A stretch of 56,447 nt of DNA from Deltaproteobacteria bacterium. Its GTDB lineage: Bacteria; Desulfobacterota; DSM-4660; Desulfatiglandales; Desulfatiglandaceae. Every line of letters starts with the position of its first letter. The stretch's first letter is position 1. This document shows, piece after piece, positions 18,263 through 26,842 of the stretch. The stretch lies in the NCBI GenBank assembly GCA_029933075.1, contig JAOZOW010000008.1, positions 1 to 56,447 of the forward strand. Direction: 5' to 3'. The notes beneath the pieces are model-generated. The model saw only the letters and a program-made list of their open reading frames with translations, was not told the origin of the DNA and did not search any database. Made by a program: the position numbers and the translations under genes.

Positions 18263-19036
18263 ATGGTAGAAGGCGAAATATGGGTCAATTCGGAGACTGC
18301 GCACTCGGCCATCGATACACCGGTGCTCTCCCTCGAAGGTATTTACAAGTCTTTCACCCACCATGAGCGGGAAATTGAGGTCCTGAGGGGAATAGACCTT
18401 CAGGTGCATGCCGGAGACAGCGTTGCCATAATAGGGGCCTCGGGGGTAGGCAAGACAACGTTGCTGAATATTATGGGCGGCTTGGAACCACCCACAAAGG
18501 GAGTTGTAAGATTCGACGAGAAGAACCTGGGGGAATTGGATGAAAGGGCCCTGTCCTGTTTTCGGAACAGGGAAATAGGCTTCGTTTTTCAATTCCATCA
18601 CCTTCTGCCGGAGCTAAACGCCCTGGAGAATACCATGATGCCCGCTATGATCGCTCGATACCCGAAAAAGGAGGCGGCCGGGATGGCCGTGGACGTCTTG
18701 GAGAAAGTGGGACTGGGGGATCGATTAACCCATCGCCCCGGGGAACTTTCGGGGGGAGAGCAGCAGCGGGTGGCCATTGCAAGGGCTCTGGTTATGAAGC
18801 CCAGGATGCTTTTGGCGGATGAGCCGAGCGGAAATCTTGACTGGGCCACGGGCCAGGAAATCATCGAACTGCTTATTCAACTGAAGAAGGAGCGTGGGCT
18901 TGCAATGGTTATTGCCACCCACAATCTAAAACTGGCAGCAAGGATGTCCAGACAACTGGAGATTGTCGGCGGCAAGATGCAGTCACGCAATAGGGGTGGT
19001 GAGATGTCTAATCACATCAAAGGTGAGAGCTTATGA
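18263..19036 (+). CDS. lolD: Lipoprotein-releasing system ATPase LolD
   Basis: A 257-residue ABC ATPase that drives LolC/E. The Walker A motif is GASGVGKTT, the Q-loop sits in FVFQFHHLLPELNALEN, the signature is LSGGEQQRVAIARAL, and Walker B with catalytic Glu is MLLADEPSGNLDW. The H-loop is IATHNLKLA. The first 20 or so residues before the conserved LSLEGIYKSF strand are longer than usual and the ribosome site is weak, so the start could be further downstream. The stop overlaps the bamA start by four bases (ATGA). Confidence 0.92.
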   Translation: MVEGEIWVNSETAHSAIDTPVLSLEGIYKSFTHHEREIEVLRGIDLQVHAGDSVAIIGASGVGKTTLLNIMGGLEPPTKGVVRFDEKNLGELDERALSCFRNREIGFVFQFHHLLPELNALENTMMPAMIARYPKKEAAGMAVDVLEKVGLGDRLTHRPGELSGGEQQRVAIARALVMKPRMLLADEPSGNLDWATGQEIIELLIQLKKERGLAMVIATHNLKLAARMSRQLEIVGGKMQSRNRGGEMSNHIKGESL

Positions 19037-21702
19037 GAGCTAAAGTAATTTATGTCAAGATCGTGTTCCTACTATCAGTCGTTCTTTTTCTCTGGCCATG
19101 CATCTCCCAGGCCGAAGATGGTGGTAAAATCGCTATCTTACCGCTTAAAGTTCACGCCCTCAAGCCCTTGGGTTATCTACAGCGGGGAATGCAGAAAATA
19201 TTGACCCATCGTATTGAAAACAGGGGCTACACTGTTATCAGCCCTGAGCGGGTGAACAAACACCCTATTGCATTTCAACCTCAGGTGGAGATTAGGGATT
19301 TATTAAAGGCTGGGAAAGACCTGGGGGCCGACTGGATCATTGAGGGGAGTCTGACGCAGATTGGAGAAAAGATAAGCCTTGATTTGAAGCTCGTTGATGT
19401 GAGCGCACAGAAACCCCCTTTCTTTATTTTCATGGTGGCGGACAATATTGACGCACTGGCAGATACGGCCGATAGGATAGCTGTGAGCGTTCATCACCAG
19501 ATCGCCGGGGTAGCGCAGGTCGACTCTGTACGGGTAAGGGGGAACCAGCGGGTGGAAAAAGAGGCCATCCTGGCCGTGGTGGAGACAAAGAAAGGGGATA
19601 AGCTCGATCCCGAGAAACTCAATGAGGATTTGAGAAATATTTATAAAATGGGATATTTCGAAGATGTTCAAACCGAGACGGAAGATGGTCCCCGGGGTAA
19701 GATCGTAACATTTAAGGTGGTGGAAAAGCCCTCCATTGGCCGGATAGTGTTTGTGGGAAATAAAAAGATCGAGGACGAAGATCTGAAAAAGGAGCTGGGG
19801 ATCAAGCTTTACTCTATCCTGGATCGAAATGAAATAAGACAGGGTACCAACCGCATTCGGGAATACTACCGCCAGAAGGGTTACTACAGGGCACAGGTCA
19901 AGGAGAGGCTGGAACCCCTGCCCAACAACCAGGTGTTGCTGGAATACCAGATAGTGGAGAACGAGAAAATCTATATCACGGAGATCACATTTGAGGGAAA
20001 CAAGCACTTCAAGGACAAAAAGCTCAAGAAGCTGATGGAAACCAGCGAGAAGGGGTTGTTTTCATGGTTTACCAATTCGGGATACCTGGACAAGAAGAAG
20101 TTGGAATTCGACACCCACAAAATCGCTGCATTCTATCACAACCACGGCTTTATCAAGGCCAAAGTCGGAGAGCCCAAGGTAACGTACGTGGAGGGAAAGG
20201 GGCTCAGGATCAGCATTGAAATAGATGAAGGCAAGCAATATGGCGTCAACAAGGTGAACGTAACCGGAGATCTCTTGATGCCTGCGGACGAGCTGCTGAA
20301 AATGGTAAAGATCGGGAAGGAGAAAGTTTTTAACCGAGAAGTGGTTCGCAAAGACGTACTGACTCTGAAAGAGATTTATGCGGATGAGGGTTATGCAAAC
20401 GCAGAGGTGATTCCTATCACAAAGGAGGATGAAAAGGCCTCTGTTGTGGATATTACCTATAAGATTTCCAAGCGCCAGAAGGTCCGATTTGAAAGGATCA
20501 ACATCTCTGGAAATACTAAAACAAGAGATAAGGTCATCAGACGTGAGCTGAAAGTGGTTGAGGGGGATTATTTCAGTGGAAAGGGCATGAAAAGGAGCAT
20601 CCAGAACCTGAACCGCCTCGGTTTTTTCGAAGATGTGGAAATCCAGACCAAGAAGGGGAACCGCGATGACCTTATGGTTCTGGATATCAATGTCAAGGAA
20701 AGGGCCACGGGGAGTCTCAGCTTCGGCGCGGGATACAGCTCGGTGGACAATGTGGTGGGATCCGCGCAAGTGGCGCAAGACAATATCTTTGGGCGCGGTC
20801 AGAAGCTGGTGCTGGCTGCAAGGATAGGAGGCAGGTCCACCATGTTTGATATCCTCTTCGCCGAGCCCTGGATAATGGACAAACCCATCTCCGGTCAGGT
20901 CAGGGCCTTTAAATGGGACAGAGAGTATGACGAATATGACAAGGATGCCTTTGGGGGCTCCCTCGATTTCAGCTGGCCCCTTGAGATGATTGACGAGTAC
21001 ACGAGGGCGATGGCGGGATACAAGTACGAGGATGCGGATATCAGCAATGTGGACAGCACCGCTTCTCTTGTCCTGCGCGACATGGAGGGACGCCATGTTA
21101 CCAGCAGCCTAAGCATCGGCCTTACCAGGAATTCCACGGATCGGGCATACTATGCCACCACCGGCTCTATCAACAGCATATCCATGGAGTATGCCGGCGG
21201 GTTCCTGGGAGGGGACAACTATTTTATCAAGTACCTGGCCAGATCCACCTGGTTCTTTCCTTTCAAGTGGGATACGGTCTTCATGGTCCAGGGTCGTTGG
21301 GGGTATATTGAAAGGAGATCGGGGGGTGACCTGCCCGTGTATGAGAAGTTTTTCCTTGGCGGCATAAATACGTTGAGAGGGTTCGATTATGCGGACGTTT
21401 CACCCGTTGATCCAAAGACCGGCGATAAAGTGGGCGGGGAAAAAATGATGGTATACAATGTGGAATACCGGTTTCCGCTAATCAAGGAACAGGGCGTGAT
21501 GGGTGTAGTCTTTTTCGATGCTGGCAATGTCTACACCACCGAGAAAGGGATAACCGAGAGAAGCTTTGCCACAAGCACGGGCGTGGGGGTTCGCTGGAAT
21601 TCCCCAATGGGACCGCTGCGACTGGAGTGGGGTTACAACCTGGATCCTGAAAGAGGAGAGGATACCAGCCAGATTGAATTCAGCATTGGTGCAATGTACT
21701 AA
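19033..21702 (+). CDS. bamA: Outer membrane assembly factor BamA with extra N-terminal domain
   Basis: An 889-residue outer-membrane protein that inserts beta-barrel proteins. A signal peptide (residues 1-27) is followed by an extra domain at about 30-155 (KIAILPLKVHAL, GADWIIEGSLTQIGEKISL) that resembles TolB-N/FlgO-like domains and is absent from E. coli BamA. Five POTRA domains follow from about residue 163, each starting with a pattern such as VDSVRVRGNQRV or VRFERINISGNTKTRD. The Omp85 barrel begins near TGSLSFGAGYSSVDN and contains the conserved TLRGFDY loop motif. The last residue is Tyr, an acceptable terminal aromatic. The start overlaps lolD, and skp follows. Confidence 0.94.
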   Translation: MRAKVIYVKIVFLLSVVLFLWPCISQAEDGGKIAILPLKVHALKPLGYLQRGMQKILTHRIENRGYTVISPERVNKHPIAFQPQVEIRDLLKAGKDLGADWIIEGSLTQIGEKISLDLKLVDVSAQKPPFFIFMVADNIDALADTADRIAVSVHHQIAGVAQVDSVRVRGNQRVEKEAILAVVETKKGDKLDPEKLNEDLRNIYKMGYFEDVQTETEDGPRGKIVTFKVVEKPSIGRIVFVGNKKIEDEDLKKELGIKLYSILDRNEIRQGTNRIREYYRQKGYYRAQVKERLEPLPNNQVLLEYQIVENEKIYITEITFEGNKHFKDKKLKKLMETSEKGLFSWFTNSGYLDKKKLEFDTHKIAAFYHNHGFIKAKVGEPKVTYVEGKGLRISIEIDEGKQYGVNKVNVTGDLLMPADELLKMVKIGKEKVFNREVVRKDVLTLKEIYADEGYANAEVIPITKEDEKASVVDITYKISKRQKVRFERINISGNTKTRDKVIRRELKVVEGDYFSGKGMKRSIQNLNRLGFFEDVEIQTKKGNRDDLMVLDINVKERATGSLSFGAGYSSVDNVVGSAQVAQDNIFGRGQKLVLAARIGGRSTMFDILFAEPWIMDKPISGQVRAFKWDREYDEYDKDAFGGSLDFSWPLEMIDEYTRAMAGYKYEDADISNVDSTASLVLRDMEGRHVTSSLSIGLTRNSTDRAYYATTGSINSISMEYAGGFLGGDNYFIKYLARSTWFFPFKWDTVFMVQGRWGYIERRSGGDLPVYEKFFLGGINTLRGFDYADVSPVDPKTGDKVGGEKMMVYNVEYRFPLIKEQGVMGVVFFDAGNVYTTEKGITERSFATSTGVGVRWNSPMGPLRLEWGYNLDPERGEDTSQIEFSIGAMY

Positions 21703-21716
21703 AAAAAGGGGAGACC

Positions 21717-21750
21717 AAAACGCCTCATTGTGACGAAGGGCGTTCTTTAA
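21717..21750 (+). terminator. Possible weak terminator between bamA and skp
   Basis: AACGCC (21719-21724) and GGCGTT (21739-21744) pair around a 14-base loop and are followed by CTTTAA. The stem is short and the T-tract poor. It may only reduce read-through into skp. Confidence 0.3.
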
Positions 21751-21826
21751 GGTAGAGCTGTCGTGTAAAATACTGAGGACAAATCCAAAATCGAATTTGT
21801 TTGTGAGACTAATGAAGGGGGAGAAC

Positions 21827-22351
21827 ATGAAAAAATATTACACCATATTATTGTTGGCATTCATTTTGTCCGTTTTTCCGCTTACCACCTTCGGGGCGGG
21901 TCCGGGTACATTCGCAGTGGTAGATCTCCAGAGATGCCTTACCGAGTCCAAAGAAGGCAAGAGGGTTTTTCAGGAGCTCAAGAAGCAGAAGGACGAGATG
22001 CAGAAGAAACTGGATGAAAAGCAGGACGAGTTGCTGAAATTGAAAGAGGAACTGGAAAAGCAAAGCATGATGCTAAGCATGGATGCCAAGGAGGACAAGA
22101 CAAAAGAGTTCGAGCGGAAGCGTCGCGAGTTCAAGTATCTCTACGAAGACCTGAGCGCGCAGATGAGAAAAGCCGAGAATCAGGAAAAGAGGAGGATGCT
22201 AAAGGAACTGGAGTCTGTAGTCACCGATATCGGTCAAAAGGGTAAATACCTTTTTGTGTTTGAGCGGAGAAGCAGCGGGATTATGTATTTTGACAATGCA
22301 ATCGATATCACCGATCAGGTGATCCAGGCCTACGACCAAACTAAGAAATAG
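21827..22351 (+). CDS. skp: OmpH/Skp-family periplasmic chaperone
   Basis: A 174-residue secreted protein. The signal peptide is KKYYTILLLAFILSVFPLTT followed by FGAGPG. The mature protein has the FAVVDLQRCLTESKEG strand typical of Skp, then a long charged coiled coil (two tentacle helices, about residues 45-130), and a C-terminal strand (YLFVFERRSSGIMYFDN). Skp holds unfolded outer-membrane proteins on the way to BamA. The start at 21827 has GGGGGAG six bases upstream. Position directly after bamA and before lpxD is the classical order. Confidence 0.93.
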   Translation: MKKYYTILLLAFILSVFPLTTFGAGPGTFAVVDLQRCLTESKEGKRVFQELKKQKDEMQKKLDEKQDELLKLKEELEKQSMMLSMDAKEDKTKEFERKRREFKYLYEDLSAQMRKAENQEKRRMLKELESVVTDIGQKGKYLFVFERRSSGIMYFDNAIDITDQVIQAYDQTKK

Positions 22352-22364
22352 GGACGTCATATAT

Positions 22365-23393
22365 TTGAAGATAACCTTAGAAAAAATTGCACGCATCGTA
22401 GGCGGTAGGGTCGTGGGTGATGGCGGGGTTGTCATAAGCGGTATCAACTCGCTTGAAGCTGCCGGTCCTGGAGAGCTCTCATTCTACACCCACAAGAGAT
22501 ATGAGAAAAGCCTCGCAAAGACCAAGGCCTCGGCCCTTATCCTCTCCGAAAAAACCGAGCTATTTAAAGGACCTCAGGTCTTGGTGGAGAACCCCGCCTT
22601 GGGTTATGCGAAGGCCATAGCCCTTTTTTCACCACCCGTTCCCTCCTATCCCGGCATCAGTGATCGGGCAGTTATTCATGAGACCAGTCGCCTGGGCACG
22701 AATGTCTCCATTTACCCCCACGTGTATATAGGCATAGAGGCGATAATCGGAGATGGTGTGATTCTCTTCCCCGGCGTATTTGTTGGCGACAGGGTGCGAA
22801 TCGGGGATCGTTCTGTGATATACCCCAATGTGACTATTATGCACGATACGCGCATAGGCAAAGAAGTCATTATCCATGCAGGGTCTGTGATTGGAAGCGA
22901 TGGGTTTGGTTTTGTGCGAGATGGGGCCCGATCCGTGAAGATTCCTCAGATGGGAAGCGTTCAGATTGATGACCAGGTGGAGATCGGGGCAAACAATTGT
23001 ATCGATAGAGCCACTCTTGGCAAAACCTGGATCCAGGAGGGGGTGAAGACTGACAATATGGTCCATGTGGGACACAATGTCGTGATAGGAGCCGATACCA
23101 TTGTGGTTGCACAGACAGGTGTGTCAGGCAGCGTCGAGATCGGACGTCAGGTGATCATCGGAGGTCAGGTGGGCATTTCAGACCATATAAAGATCGGCGA
23201 TAATGCCATGATCGGTTCCCAGTCAGGTGTTGCAAAATCCATTGGCCCGGGAGAAGTGGTCTCGGGCTCCCCGACCATGCCTCACCGCCTGTGGCTAAAG
23301 ACCACCAGGTTAATCAGGCGGTTGCCAGGGCTCTACCAGGAGCTTCGGGAACTTGAAAAAAGGGTAAAAAGGCTGGAGAAAAGGGATTCCTAA
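22365..23393 (+). CDS. lpxD: UDP-3-O-(3-hydroxyacyl)glucosamine N-acyltransferase
   Basis: A 342-residue enzyme of lipid A synthesis that N-acylates UDP-3-O-acylglucosamine. The N-terminal uridine-binding domain (about 1-100) precedes a left-handed beta-helix of hexapeptide repeats (about 105-300). MVHVGHNVVIGADT carries the catalytic-type histidine. The C-terminus is a short amphipathic helix (LYQELRELEKRVKRLEKR). It starts with TTG at 22365, 13 bases after skp; this start aligns with the KITLEKIARIVGG beginning of homologues. Length matches the family. Confidence 0.94.
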   Translation: MKITLEKIARIVGGRVVGDGGVVISGINSLEAAGPGELSFYTHKRYEKSLAKTKASALILSEKTELFKGPQVLVENPALGYAKAIALFSPPVPSYPGISDRAVIHETSRLGTNVSIYPHVYIGIEAIIGDGVILFPGVFVGDRVRIGDRSVIYPNVTIMHDTRIGKEVIIHAGSVIGSDGFGFVRDGARSVKIPQMGSVQIDDQVEIGANNCIDRATLGKTWIQEGVKTDNMVHVGHNVVIGADTIVVAQTGVSGSVEIGRQVIIGGQVGISDHIKIGDNAMIGSQSGVAKSIGPGEVVSGSPTMPHRLWLKTTRLIRRLPGLYQELRELEKRVKRLEKRDS

Positions 23394-23435
23394 GAAAACG
23401 GCAGCCCCCCGGGCGGGTATGACCAAACAGGTCAA

Positions 23436-23927
23436 ATGAACGAGACAGGCCAGACAGACGAGACAGACGAGATGGACCAGATCAGCTTGCCGCTTCAATA
23501 CCGGGATATCGAGAAGATTTTGCCCCACCGCTATCCTTTTCTGCTGGTGGACAGGATTACTGAACTGCAGAAAGGGAAAAGGGTGGTGGGTTTGAAGAAC
23601 GTGACCGGGGACGAACCCTTTTTTGCGGGCCATTTCCCAGGCAATCCCATAATGCCGGGGGTGCTTATTATTGAGGCCATGGCGCAGGTCGGTGGCGTGC
23701 TCGCCCGCCTTTCCGTACCGGGTGTGCTGGAGAAGGGTGCCCGCAATGCGGTATACTTCATGGCCATGGATAAGGTAAAATTCCGAAAGCCGGTGGTACC
23801 GGGAGACCAATTGAAATTTGTATTGGAAGCCCTGAGGACCGGAACCCGTGTATGGAAAATGCGCGGCAGGGCCTATGTGGAAGAGAACCTGGTAGCGGAA
23901 GCAGAGCTGACGGCCACAATCGGTTGA
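23436..23927 (+). CDS. fabZ: 3-hydroxyacyl-ACP dehydratase FabZ
   Basis: A 163-residue hot-dog-fold dehydratase of fatty acid synthesis that acts on 3-hydroxyacyl-ACP. The family start EKILPHRYPFLLVDR is preserved. The catalytic His lies in AGHFPGNPIMPG and the catalytic Glu in VLIIEAMAQVGG. The first 13 or so residues are an unusual Thr/Asp/Glu-rich stretch encoded by a 9-base direct repeat; an in-frame ATG at 23472 would omit it and give a normal-length protein. Position between lpxD and lpxA is classical and links acyl chain supply to lipid A. Confidence 0.93.
   Translation: MNETGQTDETDEMDQISLPLQYRDIEKILPHRYPFLLVDRITELQKGKRVVGLKNVTGDEPFFAGHFPGNPIMPGVLIIEAMAQVGGVLARLSVPGVLEKGARNAVYFMAMDKVKFRKPVVPGDQLKFVLEALRTGTRVWKMRGRAYVEENLVAEAELTATIG
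23452..23469 (+). repeat. Perfect tandem repeat of 9 bases
   Basis: AGACAGACG occurs twice in tandem (23452-23460 and 23461-23469), with degenerate copies on either side. It lies inside or just upstream of the fabZ start and would encode a Thr-Asp-Glu repeat if the ATG at 23436 is used. Confidence 0.7.
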
Positions 23928-24160
23928 AACGCCCTGAAGACCTGGAGCCCCGCTGTGCGTCCTGAGCGCAATTGCGACGAAGCCAATAGAGCCATTAAAG
24001 ATCCTTAGTTGGCAAAGAGAGTTACGGTGTTTGAAAAACATCCCTGCGGCCTCGACATCAGGTTGAGGACATCAATTTTAGACGGGTCCAAGCGGAGGCA
24101 AGGAAGGATTTTCGCTCAATCCCTGCTGAAATCGATTTTGGATAGAGGTGATGGAGGAAG

Positions 24161-24949
24161 ATGAACGATCAGCCAGTGGAAATTCATCCATCCGCCGTGG
24201 TAAGCCCCCGCGCTGAAATCGCCTCTGGAGTGAGGATCGGCCCTTATACACAGATCGGCGACCATGTGAGAATTGGGCAAGATACGTTTATTGGAGCCCA
24301 TGTGGTCATAGATGGATATACGGAGATCGGGGCGAGGAACCAGATTTTTCCATTTTCAAGCATAGGGACCCCCCCACAGGATGTGAGCTATCGTGGCGAG
24401 GATACCCGGCTTGTTATCGGCGATGACAATATAATAAGAGAGTACGTCACCATTAACAGAGCCACTGCCAAAGAGGAATGGAAGACCGTGATCGGCAGTG
24501 GCACTTATATTATGGCTTACGCCCATGTGGCCCATGACTGTGTCCTGGGAAACAACGTGATTATGTCAAACTTGGCCACCCTTGGAGGCCATGTAGTCAT
24601 TGGTGACTATGCCGTCCTGAGCGGGATGGTGGCCGTACATCAGTTTGTACGCATCGGGGCCCACGCCTTTGTGGGAGGAAAGTCGGGGGTGGACCGCGAC
24701 GTTCCGCCTTTTATGATCACGGCTGGTCCGAGGGCGCGGCTATACGGCATTAACCGCAGAGGACTGAGCAGGGCGGGGTTTGCCGGGGAGACCATTGATG
24801 GTCTCAAGAAGGCCTATAGCATTATCTGGCGCAAGAACCGGCGGTTTGATGAGGGGATTGCACAGGTTCGAAGGGAGCTGACGTCTTTCCCGGAACTGGA
24901 GACGCTTCTGGAATTCCTGAAAGGGTCTAAAAGGGGTATTTTGAGATAA
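24161..24949 (+). CDS. lpxA: UDP-N-acetylglucosamine acyltransferase
   Basis: A 262-residue acyltransferase that performs the first step of lipid A synthesis. It starts with the hexapeptide repeat region (VEIHPSAVVSPRAEIASGV) and contains the catalytic His in YAHVAHDCVLGNNV. The conserved GGHVVIGDYAVLSG and VHQFVRIGAHAFVGG motifs follow, then a C-terminal helical domain (GLKKAYSIIWRKNRRFDEGI). The ribosome site is GGAGGAAG. A 233-base gap with no recognised gene separates it from fabZ; within it, CGCAATTGCG at 23967-23976 is a perfect palindrome. Confidence 0.95.
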   Translation: MNDQPVEIHPSAVVSPRAEIASGVRIGPYTQIGDHVRIGQDTFIGAHVVIDGYTEIGARNQIFPFSSIGTPPQDVSYRGEDTRLVIGDDNIIREYVTINRATAKEEWKTVIGSGTYIMAYAHVAHDCVLGNNVIMSNLATLGGHVVIGDYAVLSGMVAVHQFVRIGAHAFVGGKSGVDRDVPPFMITAGPRARLYGINRRGLSRAGFAGETIDGLKKAYSIIWRKNRRFDEGIAQVRRELTSFPELETLLEFLKGSKRGILR

Positions 24950-25755
24950 TGGAAGGTTCTCTTATCGGCTTGATAGCAGGGGGAGGGCAGTTTCCTCTCA
25001 AGGTGGCGGACTCTGCTAAGAAAAAAGGTGTCCATGTGGTTGCAGTGGCCCACAAAGGGGAGACCGATACCGCCTTGGAGTCAAAGGTCGATGAGATAGT
25101 CTGGATCAGGCTGGGGCAGCTGGGCCGTCTCATAAAGGCCCTGAAAGAGCGGGGTGTTGAGAGGACTCTGATGGCCGGCACCATCAACAAGAGGCGGATG
25201 TTTGATCGTGTGGTGCCGGATCTAAAAGGCCTTACCCTAATGTCGAAGCTTGCGATTTTTCATGACGACGACATCCTGAGGGCAGTTGCCTCGGAGCTGG
25301 CAAGAGAAGGTATTGAGATCGTCAGCTCCACGCTCTACCTGCCCGAACTCCTCGCCCCAGAAGGTTGTTTGACCCGAAGGAAACCAAGCAAGTCCGAGGC
25401 GGCTGACGTGGAGTTCGGCTGGAGGGTGGCCAAGGAGCTTGGCAGGCTCGATATCGGGCAGTGCGTGGTGGTGCGGAGGAAAACCGTGCTGGCCTTGGAG
25501 GCCATAGAGGGCACGGACGATACCATCCTGAGGGGAGGTCGGCTGGCAAGAGAAAAGGCGGTCGTTGTCAAGGTCAGCAAGCCGGATCAGGATCTTCGTT
25601 TTGATGTGCCTTCCGTGGGCGTAGAAACCATAAAGGTGATGGCCGAGGTCAGGGCATCGGTTCTTGCCCTGGAGGCTGGAAAGACATTAATATTTGACAG
25701 GGAAAAGATGATCGACCTTGCAGACAGGGAGGGGATTTCTATCGTATGCCGCTGA
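24949..25755 (+). CDS. lpxI: UDP-2,3-diacylglucosamine pyrophosphatase LpxI
   Basis: A 268-residue enzyme (DUF1009 family) that hydrolyses UDP-2,3-diacylglucosamine to lipid X and UMP, replacing LpxH in bacteria that lack it. The start GLIAGGGQFPLKVADSAKKK and the C-terminal DVPSVGVETIKVMAEVRAS are characteristic. Its ATG overlaps the lpxA stop (TAATG), so the two are coupled. It precedes a sugar-type oxidoreductase gene and lpxB, the order described for LpxI-containing bacteria. Confidence 0.92.
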   Translation: MEGSLIGLIAGGGQFPLKVADSAKKKGVHVVAVAHKGETDTALESKVDEIVWIRLGQLGRLIKALKERGVERTLMAGTINKRRMFDRVVPDLKGLTLMSKLAIFHDDDILRAVASELAREGIEIVSSTLYLPELLAPEGCLTRRKPSKSEAADVEFGWRVAKELGRLDIGQCVVVRRKTVLALEAIEGTDDTILRGGRLAREKAVVVKVSKPDQDLRFDVPSVGVETIKVMAEVRASVLALEAGKTLIFDREKMIDLADREGISIVCR

Positions 25756-25833
25756 AAATCTGGGCGGAGATAATTGCGGAGTAATTGCTGGTGGTTGGTT
25801 TGTGGGAACATTGACCCGGAGAAGAGCACAAAT

Positions 25834-26805
25834 ATGGATAAGGATAGGCTGAGGGTTGCGGTGGTCGGTGTAGGCCATCTGGGGGAGTACCATGTAAAGA
25901 AATATCGCAACATCCCCTCTGTGGAGCTGGTGGGTGTGGTGGATACCGATCCGGATCGGGCTGTTGAGATAGAGAAACGTTATGAAATCAAAGCTTATGG
26001 AGGACACCGAGAGATCCTTGGGCGTGTCGATGCCGTGAGCCTTGCCGTCCCCACAGAAGTTCATTTTGATGTGGCTTATGAGATCCTTTCGAAGGGGATT
26101 CATGTTCTTATCGAAAAGCCCATCACCTACAGGCTCGAAGATGCAGATGCCTTGCTCCGCTTGGCCGATGAGAAAGGCTTGGTGCTACAGGTAGGGCTGG
26201 TTGAGCGCTTCAATCCGGCAGTGGTGGAGATGGAATCTCTTCTCACCACGCCTGTCCTGATAGAGTCCCACCGTATGAACGAATTTACCACGCGGGGCAT
26301 AGATGTGGATGTGGTCTTGGACCTGATGATCCATGATCTGGACATCATTCTGCACGTCACACCTTCTCCCGTGAGGGAGGTTCACGCGGTGGGCATGTCG
26401 GTGATCACGGATAAGACGGATATTGCCAATGCTCGTCTGATCTTTGAGAATGGCACGGTGGCAAACCTGACTGCAAGTCGAGTTTCAAACAAAACCCTGA
26501 GAAAAATTCGTGTGTTTCAGCCGGATGCCTATCTTTCGGTCAATTGTGTCAAAAGAGAGTTGAGCGTCATCCGGCTGGATGGCACTGCCAGGAGCCCTGA
26601 GGGTTATCCTGAACTCACATCCAAGAAGATAGGATTTCCGGGCAGGGATCCGCTTGCTGACGAGATCGAGTCATTTGTGGATGCGGTGACCCGCGGATCG
26701 AAACCGGTCGTAAGCGGCCACGACGGACGCAGGGCACTGGCCTATGCCCTTGAGATCATCAGGCAGATTGAGGAGGGGACCAGAGGCTTTATAACGGTGC
26801 CCTGA
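25834..26805 (+). CDS. Gfo/Idh/MocA-family oxidoreductase in the lpx cluster
   Basis: A 323-residue NAD(P)-dependent oxidoreductase. The Rossmann motif is VAVVGVGHLGEYHVKKY. HVLIEKPITYRLEDADALL has the conserved EKP lysine. VLDLMIHDLDIILHV carries the family H-x2-D dyad. The C-terminal domain begins after about residue 125. Some lineages use a related oxidoreductase (GnnA) with GnnB to make a diamino sugar for amide-linked lipid A, but no GnnB-like aminotransferase is visible here, so the substrate is open. The start at 25834 has GGAGAAG upstream. The gene sits between lpxI and lpxB. Confidence 0.82.
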   Translation: MDKDRLRVAVVGVGHLGEYHVKKYRNIPSVELVGVVDTDPDRAVEIEKRYEIKAYGGHREILGRVDAVSLAVPTEVHFDVAYEILSKGIHVLIEKPITYRLEDADALLRLADEKGLVLQVGLVERFNPAVVEMESLLTTPVLIESHRMNEFTTRGIDVDVVLDLMIHDLDIILHVTPSPVREVHAVGMSVITDKTDIANARLIFENGTVANLTASRVSNKTLRKIRVFQPDAYLSVNCVKRELSVIRLDGTARSPEGYPELTSKKIGFPGRDPLADEIESFVDAVTRGSKPVVSGHDGRRALAYALEIIRQIEEGTRGFITVP

Positions 26806-26842
26806 CAGGCGGGACAGTCTACCAGAAAGGGGTCCATCTTGC

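Noticed and set aside
20062-21096. Large antisense frame inside bamA
   Set aside because: A 344-codon frame but opposite to an unmistakable BamA sequence; no recognisable protein.
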